From NCBI GenBank assembly GCA_021818615.1, contig JAKATT010000177.1:1-40785 (forward strand): 40,785 nucleotides of DNA. Direction: 5' to 3'. The notes under the pieces were generated by a model that had not been told where the DNA came from, did not search any database, and saw only the letters and a program-made list of their open reading frames with translations. The position numbers were made by a program, and so were the translations under genes. Each line of letters opens with the position of its first letter. The stretch's first letter is position 1. The DNA comes from Actinomycetes bacterium (lineage in GTDB: Bacteria > Actinomycetota > Acidimicrobiia > Acidimicrobiales > Bog-793). Below, piece by piece: positions 25,853 to 34,125 of the stretch.

Positions 25853-26276
25853 GCTACCTCGGATTGTCCTCGACACGAACGTCCTCGTAGCGGCTGTCAC
25901 GTCGCGAGAAGGCGTGTCCGCTCGCCTGCTTCTTGCTGCGAGCGCTGGGCGGTTTCAGCTTGTCGTGTCGCCGTTGTTGCTCGACGAGCTGTCGGACGTG
26001 CTCGCTCGCCCGAAGTTCCGCCGGTACCTGAGCATCGAGGATGCGCACCAGTTCGTGGATGCGATCCGGAATCTGGCCATCATCGTGGACGATCCCCCGA
26101 AGGAGGACGATCCCATCACCGCTGATCCCGACGACGACTTCCTCGTCCTCCTGGCGGAGGTGGCGGGTGCCGACGTGCTGGTATCCGGAGACCCGGACCT
26201 CACCACGGTGCAGCGCCGGGGACTTGTCGTGATGACGCCCCGGGCGTTCCTGGAGGACCTGGAGCAGCCAATCTGA
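25845..26276 (+). CDS. PIN-family toxin (TIGR00305-like)
   Basis: About 143 residues from the GTG at 25845. RIVLDTNVLVAAVTSREGVSARLLLAA gives the first catalytic aspartate. Then comes SPLLLDELSDVLARPKFRRYLS with the conserved glutamate, and DPDDDFLVLLAEVAGADVLVSGDPDL with the later acidic pair. This is the 'putative toxin component, PIN family' layout, a probable metal-dependent ribonuclease. The start is uncertain: in-frame GTGs lie at 25806, 25842 and 25845, all overlapping the antitoxin gene. Unlike the PIN gene at the left end of the island, this one is intact. Confidence 0.8.
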   Translation: MGELPRIVLDTNVLVAAVTSREGVSARLLLAASAGRFQLVVSPLLLDELSDVLARPKFRRYLSIEDAHQFVDAIRNLAIIVDDPPKEDDPITADPDDDFLVLLAEVAGADVLVSGDPDLTTVQRRGLVVMTPRAFLEDLEQPI

Positions 26277-26285
26277 CCGCGGACA

Positions 26286-26318
26286 TCCCCGGCAGGGCTC
26301 AGTGAGCCCCACCGGGGA
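26286..26318. terminator. bidirectional hairpin between PIN toxin and ssb
   Basis: TCCCCGGCAGGGCTCA pairs with TGAGCCCCACCGGGGA (14 of 16 positions, one-base loop) between two convergent genes. It lacks a T tract but is stable and well placed as a terminator for both. Confidence 0.55.
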
Positions 26319-26330
26319 CGCGCCCGGGCG

Positions 26331-26720
26331 TTACGCCTCCGGGGTAGCCGGAGTGCTCTTCCTGGAGAGCGCCTGAAGCCGGTTGGCGACGATCTCGACG
26401 GTGCGTCGAGTGCTGCCGTCGGTGGCCTGCCACTGGCGTGACCTGAGCCTGCCAGCCACGTATACGAGCCGACCCTTCGTCAGGTATCGGGTCGCAAAAT
26501 CGGCCATCTGTCCCCAGAGCACGACGTCGAAGAAGTCCGGATGAGACCCTGCCTGCACGGCGACCCGTGCGGTCGTGACGTGCTTGCCGGAAGAAGTCTC
26601 CCGAGGGTCGGGGGCTGCGACGAGGCGGCCGATGAGGGTCACCTGGCTGACCGTGTCTCCCCGGCTCTGGCGGGATGCCGCTTTCGTGGCGGTCGTCGTG
26701 GTGGTTGTGTTGCTGCGCAT
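26331..26720 (-). CDS. ssb: single-stranded DNA-binding protein, short accessory type
   Basis: The protein has 129 residues. After a Thr/Ser-rich N-terminal tail comes the OB fold: SQVTLIGRLVAAPDPRETSSGKHVTTARVAVQ, then DVVLWGQMADFATRYLTKGRLVYVAGRLRSRQW. It lacks the acidic DDDIPF-like tip of chromosomal SSB and ends STPATPEA, so it probably does not recruit the host repair partners. GGAGGTG precedes the ATG at 26720; the ORF-track start is 57 codons too early. Such SSBs are typical of conjugative plasmids and islands. Confidence 0.88.
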   Translation of the reverse strand: MRSNTTTTTTATKAASRQSRGDTVSQVTLIGRLVAAPDPRETSSGKHVTTARVAVQAGSHPDFFDVVLWGQMADFATRYLTKGRLVYVAGRLRSRQWQATDGSTRRTVEIVANRLQALSRKSTPATPEA

Positions 26721-26963
26721 TGTGTGCACCTCCGTGGTGTGTTGGATCGATGCCACGGGAGAAAGCAGGCCGACTGCCGAGCGGAACAGGTCACGCCGGA
26801 ACGGCGTCTCGCTCTTGGGCCTTGCAGCGGACAGGCAGCGGCCTGCTACCGGGGACGCTCGCGTCCCGTATGGCGTTCGAAGACGATCCATGCCTCCACG
26901 CAGGAGGTGCTGCGCAGCAGCGTCACCAGCGGCGGATCACGAAAGGCCGTCAGGTCGGGACGG

Positions 26964-27278
26964 TCACGAGGTGAGCTGCAGCACCTCGGCAAGCCTCTCC
27001 TGGGTCGGGTATCCGGGAGCACGTCCGGCAGCGTCGGCACAGCAGGGATAGCTCCGGCAGGAGAGCCCGACGGGTCCCGATGGTCCGGGGAATGGGTCGT
27101 TCCCGTCGATGAGGATGGTCGGTGAGCCATGGAAGCCAAGGCGCAGGGCGTCGTCATCGGAGCGGACTGGCGTCGCCGTCAGGGTGACGTCGTCGCGGCC
27201 GTCGATCAGGGAGCGCAGCTCGGCGAGCAGCGGCTCCAGGTTCGGGCAGTCTTCGGTGTGCAAGATGGTGACGTTCAT
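26964..27278 (-). CDS. thioredoxin-like protein, metal or thiol stress associated
   Basis: The protein has 104 residues: MNVTILHTEDCPNLEPLLAEL, then GFHGSPTILIDGNDPFPGP and GLSCRSYPCCADA. The cis-Pro-like SPT and the single early cysteine fit a small thioredoxin-fold protein of the type found beside MerR/MerB-like genes in actinobacteria. The later SCxxxPCC cluster could bind a soft metal. A good GGAGG stands before the ATG at 27278. It is transcribed from the MerR-type promoter, divergent from the merR-like gene, so it is likely induced by the metal sensed by that regulator. Confidence 0.65.
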   Translation of the reverse strand: MNVTILHTEDCPNLEPLLAELRSLIDGRDDVTLTATPVRSDDDALRLGFHGSPTILIDGNDPFPGPSGPVGLSCRSYPCCADAAGRAPGYPTQERLAEVLQLTS

Positions 27279-27297
27279 GGCGATACCTCCTACGATG

Positions 27298-27329
27298 AGG
27301 GTACGCCTTCCAGTGCACTGGAAGGTCAA
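27298..27329 (-). promoter_or_regulatory. MerR-type promoter with perfect 20-bp palindromic operator
   Basis: On the minus strand, -35 TTGACC (27329-27324) and -10 TACCCT (27303-27298) are separated by a long 20-bp spacer, the hallmark of MerR-activated promoters. The palindrome CCTTCCAGTGCACTGGAAGG (27306-27325) fills the spacer. On the other strand, the ribosome site of the merR-like gene begins 5 bp past the palindrome, so bound regulator should also repress its own gene. Confidence 0.8.
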
Positions 27330-27340
27330 GGAGGTGACGC

Positions 27341-27742
27341 ATGAAGATCGGGGAACTGGCTGAGACGAGTGGGGTCCCGGCGAAGACGATCCGCTACTAC
27401 GAGGAGATTGGGCTCCTACCTCCACCGGAGCGGGAGGCGAATGGCTACCGCTCCTACGACAGGGACGCACTCCAGCGTCTTCGCTTCGTGCAGCATGCGC
27501 AGGCAGCCGGGCTCACCCTGCGGGAGATATCCCAGGTGCTCGCCATCCGTTCCGAGGGGCGAGCACCGTGCGTGCACGTGCGGGACCTCCTCCACCGTCA
27601 CCTTGTGCAGATCGACGAACGCCTCGCCGAGCTGCGGGCAACGAAGCGGGAACTGCAGAGCCTCGCTCGCCATGCGGACGCTCTCGATCCTGCGGATTGC
27701 CCGGAGGACGTCATCTGCTCCATCCTCGTGCGCGCGGGGTGA
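27341..27742 (+). CDS. MerR family metal-responsive regulator
   Basis: The protein has 133 residues. The winged-helix start MKIGELAETSGVPAKTIRYYEEIGLLPPPERE is a textbook MerR domain. A long dimerisation helix follows. Possible metal ligands are Cys77 (RAPCVHV), Cys120 and Cys126 (DCPEDVICSIL), a pattern close to the divalent or soft-metal sensors ZntR/PbrR/MerR rather than to CueR. AAGGAGGTGA precedes the ATG. It should twist the 20-bp spacer promoter of the divergent thioredoxin-like gene when metal is bound. The metal itself cannot be told from sequence. Confidence 0.88.
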   Translation: MKIGELAETSGVPAKTIRYYEEIGLLPPPEREANGYRSYDRDALQRLRFVQHAQAAGLTLREISQVLAIRSEGRAPCVHVRDLLHRHLVQIDERLAELRATKRELQSLARHADALDPADCPEDVICSILVRAG

Positions 27743-27814
27743 GCGGTTTCGTACGATGCCGGTAGCGGTTGCCGATCACGCTTCCGAAACGCCTTCCATT
27801 ATTCGTAGCCGCCT

Positions 27815-27853
27815 GTGTCGCAGTGCTGGGGCTGGAAGTACCAGTTGCGACAC
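27815..27853. terminator. hairpin between convergent merR-like gene and ardC
   Basis: GTGTCGCA (27815-27822) pairs with TGCGACAC (27846-27853), extended by CTGG/CCAG with small bulges. A second arm pair, GAGGAGACGGC/GCCGCCTCCTC, overlaps the end of ardC at 27857-27883. Both lie between convergent genes. Confidence 0.4.
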
Positions 27854-27868
27854 TGGGGAGGAGACGGC

Positions 27869-28684
27869 TTACGCCGCCTCCTCCTGTGCGGCGGGCTCGA
27901 AGGCCCGGAGGATGGTCGCTGCGGTGCGCTGGATGCGCTCGCAGGATGCCTTGATTCCGGCGATGGCCTGGGCGCCGCCACCGGCCCAGGTTGCGACGTA
28001 TCCGAAGGTGTAGTCACTGGAGTCAATCCCGAGTGATTGCGTAACGACGTATGCGGTGGACTCGGCCTCAAGCTCGGCAAGTGCCCGAGATTCGGACTTC
28101 TCGTGGAGAAGGGCGTGGGCAATCTCGTGGGCGAGCGTCTTCACCCGCTGGGCGGGGGTGTTCCGGGTCTCGACCCGGATGCGACGCTCGCTGTGGCTGC
28201 AGTCGCCGTTCGTCGTGCCGTTGAACTGGTGGTCCTCGACGCTGAAGCCGATGGAGCGGGCGACGCCAAGGAGCGTCGTGTAGTTCCCGGCGGGGTCATC
28301 GCCGTCGAGGCGGTTGCACACGGTTGGCAGCTCTTCGCCGTCAGTCTGGGCGACGTCGAACACGGGGACGAACTTGAAGCCCCGGATGACCCGATCATCC
28401 TCGCCGTCCTCGGCGTCGGCGCTCTTGTAGACCATGGGGGCGAGAATCCAGATGGCCTTCTCTCCCTTGCGGACGAAGCGGTTGATCTTCCGCCAGGCGT
28501 TGAAGCCTGCCACCTGGCTCGCCTCGTGGCACTGGGCAGCGATGAGGAGCACGTTGTTGAAGCTGTAGCGGTGGAACTTGGACTGGAAGTCGAGGTGGCG
28601 TTGCCACTCCTCGGACGTCGTGAGGTTGCTGATCCCCTCTGCCAGCTTCTCGATGAGTTCCGGGTGGGTGTTCTTGGCGGTCAT
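27869..28684 (-). CDS. ardC: ArdC-like antirestriction protein with zinc-peptidase motif
   Basis: The protein has 271 residues. The N-terminal ssDNA-binding domain reads HRYSFNNVLLIAAQCHEASQVAGFNAWRKINRFVRKGEKAIWILAPM. The C-terminal domain has the metalloprotease-type TLAHEIAHALLHE followed by an ELEAESTAYVV glutamate. ArdC proteins protect incoming ssDNA from restriction during conjugation, which fits an island. GGAGGG lies before the ATG at 28684; the ORF-track start is 12 codons earlier. It ends in a hairpin region convergent with the merR-like gene. Confidence 0.88.
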   Translation of the reverse strand: MTAKNTHPELIEKLAEGISNLTTSEEWQRHLDFQSKFHRYSFNNVLLIAAQCHEASQVAGFNAWRKINRFVRKGEKAIWILAPMVYKSADAEDGEDDRVIRGFKFVPVFDVAQTDGEELPTVCNRLDGDDPAGNYTTLLGVARSIGFSVEDHQFNGTTNGDCSHSERRIRVETRNTPAQRVKTLAHEIAHALLHEKSESRALAELEAESTAYVVTQSLGIDSSDYTFGYVATWAGGGAQAIAGIKASCERIQRTAATILRAFEPAAQEEAA

Positions 28685-29089
28685 CGCTGAGTCCCTCCAT
28701 GTGGTGCTGATCTGATGCACCCGGAAAGGCAGGGCAAGGCCGGGCGGAACAGCCCCGAGCGCAGCGAGTGCACTTCAGGGCTTGCAGCTCGTAGGACGCA
28801 GCTCTGCCAGGGTGAAACAGCAGAGAGGCCCGCATGGGGTGGGCGAGGGACCGCACCAGCACACCCGGACATCCCGAGGCTGGCAGTCAAGAGGGGATCA
28901 CGAACGATCCGAGCTGGCAGGAGACACTACCGGGGACCAGTGACAGCCATCGCGCCGTCACCCGTGCTCCCGCTGCCTCCACGGGGCGACCGGCGGGCTC
29001 CCCGGCGGGACCGCTACGTCAACGGGTAGGCCATCATGGATCCCACGCCACGGTCAACCGATGCCGAGGCGAAGTGGAGCGCGAAGCCG
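28685..29089. other. no gene seen between ardC and the ORF6N remnant
   Basis: The 405 bp between these two minus-strand genes contain only overlapping arginine-rich open frames without ribosome sites or recognisable motifs. The segment nearest ardC presumably holds its promoter and leader. Confidence 0.4.
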
Positions 29090-29440
29090 CTACGGGCGGA
29101 ACCCGATCGATCGTCCGGAACTCGACGACGGCGCCATCATTCTGTTGATGGCCTCCACGATTCGCCGGATGTGCTCGTCGTACCGCTGCTCCATGTCGTC
29201 CAGGCGCTGACTCAGCTCCGCATTCGAGGACAGAAGTTGGCGGAGCCGCACGAACGCCCGCATGATCTCGATGTTCACCTGGACCGCCCGCTCGCTACGC
29301 AATACGGACGACAGCATCGCGACGCCCTGCTCCGTGAAGACCCGGGGTCGGTAGCGACGTCCGCCACGTCCGCCGTTTGAGGTCACAGTTTGTGATCTCA
29401 AACCTTCGAACTCGGTTTCCGTGAGCTGGAACATGAAGTC
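29090..29440 (-). pseudogene. ORF6N-domain protein, N-terminus cut off by IS3
   Basis: The remaining frame reads [17 protein letters not shown], then [34 protein letters not shown] and a coiled-coil tail. This is the C-terminal two thirds of an ORF6N-domain protein, a DNA-binding family of phages and islands. The family normally has about 50 further residues (a VERIERAILLIRGQKVMLD-like start) before DFMFQL. Those are missing because the IS3 inverted repeat begins exactly here. No matching N-terminus is found on the other side of the IS. Confidence 0.82.
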
Positions 29441-29484
29441 TGAGCATCCCCCCTCTGGCCGGACACCTCGACTAGGAGGTATCC

Positions 29485-29805
29485 ATGCCAGTGGTGACCG
29501 AGGAGAGCCCGCCGCCCCAGCGACGACGAGGCCGCTACCCCAAGCAGTTCCGCAAGGACGCAGCTGCGCTCGTCATCGACCAGCACCGAAGCGTCGCCGA
29601 CGTCGCGCGTGAGCTCGGCGTCGTCGAGCAGACGCTCGGCAACTGGGTCCGCCAGGAGCGCATCGACCGGGGCGAGAAAGAGGGCACAACGACCGAGGTC
29701 CGCGAGGAGAACGCCAGGCTTCGCCGGGAGGTGAAGCGCCTGACGATGGAGCGTGACCTGCTCAAACGAAGTGTGGCCTTCTGGGTGAAGGAGCAGGACC
29801 GGTGA
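29485..29805 (+). CDS. IS3-family transposase OrfA
   Basis: The protein has 106 residues. The helix-turn-helix [41 protein letters not shown] is followed by a leucine-zipper-like helix ([29 protein letters not shown]). This is the IS-end-binding partner of OrfB. It starts after AGGAGG, and its stop overlaps the orfB GTG start (GTGA). OrfA is intact, but the element cannot transpose on its own while orfB is split. Confidence 0.92.
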   Translation: MPVVTEESPPPQRRRGRYPKQFRKDAAALVIDQHRSVADVARELGVVEQTLGNWVRQERIDRGEKEGTTTEVREENARLRREVKRLTMERDLLKRSVAFWVKEQDR

Positions 29806-30624
29806 GCCGCTACCGGTTCGTCTCCACCATGAAGGCCGAAGGGTTCCCCGTCAGAGCGGCCTGCGAGGCGGCCGAGGTCTCCACCTCGGCCTACTACGAC
29901 TGGACGGCCAAGGTGGCCGCCGGACCCACCGAGTCCGAGTGGGACGAGGCGCTCGTCGTGAACGAGATGCACGACGTGCACGCCCACCACGACGACACCT
30001 ACGGATCCCCGCGCATGACGAGCGAGCTGCGACGTCGGGGCTTCTGCGTCAACCACAAGCGCACCGAGCGCCTGATGGCCGAGAACGGCATCGTGGCCAA
30101 AGACGGGAGGCGGAGGAAGGTCCGCACGACGATCCCCGACGTCACGGCCCCGCCGCTTCCGGACCTCGTGCGTCGGGACTTCTCCGTCGGTGAGCCCGGG
30201 CGGCGGACCTGCGGGGACATCACCTATGTCCCTACGGGTGAGGGCTGGCTCTACCTCGCTTCGGTGCTGGACCTCGGAAGCCGACGGTTGATCGGCTTCG
30301 CCATGGGCGAGCGCATGCCCTGGGAGCTGTGCAGGGACGCGATCGACATGGCGGTGTCGACGCGCTGCGGGGAGGTCGCGGGGATGCTGTTCCATCACGA
30401 CAGGGGCAGCCAGTACCTGTCGCAAGACTTCCGGGGGCACTGCACGAAGCTCGGCATCGTCCAGTCCGTCGGCCGCGTCGGATCGTGCCTCTTAACCGGT
30501 CAATGTTCCTTTGGCAGTAGTAGTCCGCCTGTGGACTCTGTGGATAGTGGGGAGAAGTGTTTGGGCAGATCCACAGCTTTTCCCTCTTGTTCTCGACAGG
30601 CACGTCATGGGTTACTGATGTCGC

Positions 30625-31707
30625 ATGGACACCGACCTGCGTGTCGTACTCGAGGACGATCAGTGGCAGCTGTTGGGCGAGCACACGTCTGAGGTCGTCA
30701 AGCTCGCCAACGATTACCTCGGTTACCTCGCCGACAGGAACTACTCGTCCCAGACCGTCCGCACCTACGCCTTCGCGCTGCTCGCCTTCGGCCGGTGGCT
30801 CTCCTGCGAGGACATCGAGCTCGATGCGGTCACGACCGACGTGCTGCTCGACTACCTGAGAGCCTGCCGAGCGGCGCGGGTCGCCGGTCGCCCCGGTCCC
30901 AACGTGGTGCGCATGGACGGCAAGCGAGCCGACGCCTACAAGCCATCGACGATCAACCTGCGCCTGGCAGCCATCGAGGGGCTGTTCGCCTTCAGGTGCA
31001 TGCGGGACCCCGAGGCGAAGAACCCGGTCCCCAAGGGCAAAGAGGCACGGAGGCCGAGCGCCGGGGAACGAGCCGGGATGCTCAGCCACGTGGCCCGGCG
31101 CCCTCGCCAGCGCTCGCCACTCCGACTGCGAGAGCCGCGCCTGCTCCCGCGGTCGCTCGATCGCCACGAGGTCGTGGCGCTCGTGGAGAGCCTGCAGAGC
31201 TTTCGGGATCGGGCCATCGCCGGGCTCATGGTGTTCTGCGGGCTGCGCGCCGGAGAAGTGCTGGCCCTCGAGGTCAAAGACGTCGACATCGGCGGGCGCT
31301 GGCTCACGGTCTTTGGCAAGGGCAGGAAGCAGCGACGCGTCCCCCTCGACGTCGACGTGGCAGGCATGATCCAGACCTACCTGCTGGCCGAACGACCCGA
31401 GACCACATCCAAGACACTCTTCGTCGTGGCCAAGGGTCCCAACCGCGGCCAGCCCCTCACGCCGGCGGGACTGCGCACCGTCTTTCGCTACCACCGCGCC
31501 AAGGCTGGGGTTCCCGCCGGTCATCCCCACGCGCTCCGTCACACCTTCGGCACCGCCCTCGCAGAGGCCGGGGTCGATCTCGCCGTGATGCAGGCGCTGC
31601 TCGGACATTCCCACATCGACACCACGGCCCGATACGTCCACCTCGCCCCCGCACACGTGAAGGAGGAGTTCGATGCCGCGCGCCAGCGTCAACGGGCGCG
31701 TCGCTGA
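30625..31707 (+). CDS. tnpA: tyrosine recombinase TnpA of the Tn554-type element
   Basis: The protein has 360 residues. The N-terminal SAM-like DNA-binding domain (ANDYLGYLADRNYSSQTVRTYAFALLAFGRWL) precedes a complete catalytic domain: Arg in VFCGLRAGEVLALEV, Lys in FGKGRKQRRVPL, His-x-x-Arg in HALRHTFGTALAEAG, His in LLGHSHIDTTARY, and Tyr in ARYVHLAP. All five catalytic positions are intact. It overlaps tnpB by 35 bp, so the two are translated together. Confidence 0.92.
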   Translation: MDTDLRVVLEDDQWQLLGEHTSEVVKLANDYLGYLADRNYSSQTVRTYAFALLAFGRWLSCEDIELDAVTTDVLLDYLRACRAARVAGRPGPNVVRMDGKRADAYKPSTINLRLAAIEGLFAFRCMRDPEAKNPVPKGKEARRPSAGERAGMLSHVARRPRQRSPLRLREPRLLPRSLDRHEVVALVESLQSFRDRAIAGLMVFCGLRAGEVLALEVKDVDIGGRWLTVFGKGRKQRRVPLDVDVAGMIQTYLLAERPETTSKTLFVVAKGPNRGQPLTPAGLRTVFRYHRAKAGVPAGHPHALRHTFGTALAEAGVDLAVMQALLGHSHIDTTARYVHLAPAHVKEEFDAARQRQRARR

Positions 31708-33586
31708 GCGCGCGGCGGGCGACCTCGTCTCCGACTACGTCGCCCACCTCGCTCGCACCGGGAGAGGAACCGTCAACGCAGAGGCCAACGCCCGACGCTT
31801 CCTGCACCGTTGGCCCGAGCCCCAGCAATGGGCCGCGCAGCCCCTCGCCCAGCGTCTTTCCGAGGATCCGAACACGAGGACATTTGTCACCTTCTTGATC
31901 GTCTGGGGTCACGTCCGCCCCGGTTACGACTACCTCGTCTCGAGAAAGCTCGCGAGCTTCTGGAGGGAGATAACCGGCACATCGCTCGAAGAGGACATGG
32001 CGCGCTTTTGCCGGGCAGCCGAGTCCATCGGCTACACCCCGATCAACGCGTGGCGCAGTGCTTCTCAGTCGGTCGGTCGTCTGCTCATCCAGAGCGGACG
32101 CCGTCTCGACGAGCTCATCGTGGCGGACTTCGCGGAGCTGACGGCGGCGTGTCGGAACCACGAGGAAGCGACCGGAAAGGGAACGCGCCATTACCGCTCG
32201 GCGCTCAGCTGTGCGCACCGGGTGCTGTTCCACCTCGGGATCATCGACACACCGCCCCCGCACTGGCAGGGACCCGAGAGCTACGAGCGGCGCATGGCCG
32301 ACGTCGCAGCGTCCCTACGCCCAGCCTTCGTCGCCTGCCTCGAGCGCAAGGCTGCGACCTGCCGGCAAAAGACAGTGACCGGCACCGCCACGCGTCTCGC
32401 CCACTTCGGTCGCTTCCTCGCGCAGATCGACCCGGACCTGTCCTCCCTGGCCGAGCTCGGCCGGGAGCGACACATAGAGCCCTATCTCAACTCGATCAGC
32501 AGCGCCGTCAACTCCAAGAGCGGTGCGCCGATCAGCCCAGCCGACCAAGACCGGCGGATCCGGGCGATCGCGGGTTTCCTCACCGACGTCGCCGAGTGGG
32601 GCTGGGAGCAGGCCCCGTCCCGCGAGCTCGTCTTCCGCTCCGACATGGTGCGCCTTCCGCGTACGCTCCCGCGTTATCTGCCCGTCGATGCCGACCGGCG
32701 CCTCTCCGAGGCGCTCGAGCGCTCCGAGTACCGCCAGGCCGCCGACGCGCTCCTCCTCCAGCGGGCCTGCGGCCTTCGCATCGGAGAGCTGCTCGACCTC
32801 GAGCTCGACTGCGTCCACGAGATCCCGGGCAACGGGGCGTGGCTCAAGGTCCCCCTCGGCAAGCTCGACACCGAGCGGATGGTCCCCCTCGACGACGAGA
32901 CGGTCGCCCTCATCGACCGCATCGTCGCCACGCGCACCGAGGGACGTCCGCTCCTCCATCCGCGCACCCGGCGTCTCGTCCAGTTCCTCTTCACCCACCA
33001 CGGCCGCCGACTCGGCCAGGCCGCCCTCCGCCTCGAGCTCGACCGCGCCGCCAAGGAGGCCGGACTGGGACACGTGACCAGCCACCAGCTCCGTCACACG
33101 TTCGCCACCGCCATGGTGAACGCCGGGGTGTCGCTCCAGAGCCTCATGGCACTGCTCGGCCACGTCTCGGCCGAGATGAGCCTGCGTTATGGGCGGCTCT
33201 TCGACCAGACCGTGCGCGCCGAATACGAACGAGCGCTCGATCTCGCCAAGGCCCGCATTGGACCGCTCCCCGACAACAAGCGGCGGATCCCGCTCCGCGC
33301 CGACGGCGACTGGCGCGACGAGCCCGCCCTCAAGTCCCGTCTCGCCGGTGGCTACTGCCTGCGGGCGCCGGCTCAAGGAGCGTGCCCCTACGCGAACATC
33401 TGCGAGCACTGTCCGAGCTTTCGCACCGACGCGGCAAGCGTCTCTGTGCTCGGTGCCCAACGGATCGACGCCGAGGCGCTGGCCCAAGACGCCGAAGCTC
33501 GCGGCTGGATCGAAGAAGCCGAGCGCCATCGCCGTCTCATCACCCGCCTCGACGCGCTCTTGGCCGAAGCAGAAGAAGCCGGGTGA
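31673..33586 (+). CDS. tnpB: tyrosine recombinase TnpB of the Tn554-type element
   Basis: The long 637-residue recombinase carries the catalytic set Arg (LQRACGLRIGELLDLEL), Lys/Thr (LGKLDTERMVPLDDET), His-x-x-Arg (SHQLRHTFATAMVNAGV), His (LLGHVSAEMSLRYGRL) and Tyr. A C-terminal cysteine cluster (CLRAPAQGACPYANICEHCPSF), typical of TnpB, probably binds metal. The start ATG at 31673 lies inside the end of tnpA with GGAG in front. The stop overlaps tnpC. The gene is intact. Confidence 0.92.
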   Translation: MPRASVNGRVAERAAGDLVSDYVAHLARTGRGTVNAEANARRFLHRWPEPQQWAAQPLAQRLSEDPNTRTFVTFLIVWGHVRPGYDYLVSRKLASFWREITGTSLEEDMARFCRAAESIGYTPINAWRSASQSVGRLLIQSGRRLDELIVADFAELTAACRNHEEATGKGTRHYRSALSCAHRVLFHLGIIDTPPPHWQGPESYERRMADVAASLRPAFVACLERKAATCRQKTVTGTATRLAHFGRFLAQIDPDLSSLAELGRERHIEPYLNSISSAVNSKSGAPISPADQDRRIRAIAGFLTDVAEWGWEQAPSRELVFRSDMVRLPRTLPRYLPVDADRRLSEALERSEYRQAADALLLQRACGLRIGELLDLELDCVHEIPGNGAWLKVPLGKLDTERMVPLDDETVALIDRIVATRTEGRPLLHPRTRRLVQFLFTHHGRRLGQAALRLELDRAAKEAGLGHVTSHQLRHTFATAMVNAGVSLQSLMALLGHVSAEMSLRYGRLFDQTVRAEYERALDLAKARIGPLPDNKRRIPLRADGDWRDEPALKSRLAGGYCLRAPAQGACPYANICEHCPSFRTDAASVSVLGAQRIDAEALAQDAEARGWIEEAERHRRLITRLDALLAEAEEAG

Positions 33587-33888
33587 CTTCACCTGAGACC
33601 CTCGCTCGGGTCGAACGGGCGTGCGCCGAGCTGGTCCGTGACGCTGAGCCGGTGAGCTTTACCAACGTCGCCGAGCGGGCTCAGATCAGCCGGACGACGC
33701 TCTACCGAGACGAGAACCTCCGGGTGGTCGTCGAAGAACACCGTCAACGCAGTCACGATCCGCGGAGCCTCTCGGGAGTGGTGGCCGAGGTCGGTCACCT
33801 GCGAACCGCCGTGGAGGCTCTCGCCGAACGCGTCCGAAGCCACGAGGAACAACTGCGCCGGCTGAATCGCAAGCGGAAAGCCAACTGA
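33583..33888 (+). CDS. tnpC: TnpC-like accessory protein of the Tn554-type element
   Basis: The protein has 101 residues from a GTG that overlaps the tnpB stop (GTGA); it is missing from the ORF track because the frame has no ATG. SPETLARVERACAELVRDAEPVSFTNVAERAQISRTTLYRDENLRVVVEEHRQ is a TetR/HTH-like motif. A C-terminal coiled coil follows (VAEVGHLRTAVEALAERVRSHEEQLRRL). Tn554 TnpC has this size and layout and influences the efficiency and orientation of transposition. Confidence 0.82.
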   Translation: MTSPETLARVERACAELVRDAEPVSFTNVAERAQISRTTLYRDENLRVVVEEHRQRSHDPRSLSGVVAEVGHLRTAVEALAERVRSHEEQLRRLNRKRKAN

Positions 33889-34125
33889 AGGCCCCTCCTT
33901 CGTCAGCGTTGTCCACAGATCTGGAGCACGATTAGCCGGTTAATGCCACGACAACAGCCCGGCGGAATCGTTCTGGGCGAGCCTCAAGCGGGAGCTGGTC
34001 AGCCGTTTCCGCTTCGAGACCCGAGCCCAGGCCCGGCATGCCATCACCGCCTGGATCAAGCACTACAACGCCACCAGGTTGCACAGCTCCCTTGGGAATC
34101 TCCCGCCGATCGAGTGGGAGCTGCG

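Larger units (their letters stand above)
30489..33946 (+). mobile_element. Tn554-type element (TnpABC) without cargo
   Basis: This 3458-bp unit carries only the three recombination genes tnpA, tnpB and tnpC, overlapping and in the Tn554 order. TTAACCGG at 30492-30499 is mirrored by CCGGTTAA at 33936-33943, and CTGTGGAC at 30529-30536 by GTCCACAG at 33911-33918. TGCC is present at both junctions, so the crossover lies within those four bases. There is no target duplication, as expected for Tn554-type site-specific recombination. The target here is the conserved DDE-region codon string of an IS3 orfB. Confidence 0.85.

Noticed and set aside
31810-33888. 692-aa plus-strand ORF over tnpB
   Set aside because: It is a Pro/Arg-rich shadow frame. 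Only its 3' end from the GTG at 33583 (tnpC) is a gene.
30625-33888. RIT (recombinase-in-trio) element
   Set aside because: RIT elements have three full-length tyrosine recombinases. Here the third gene is a 101-residue TnpC-like coiled-coil protein, so the Tn554 type fits better.
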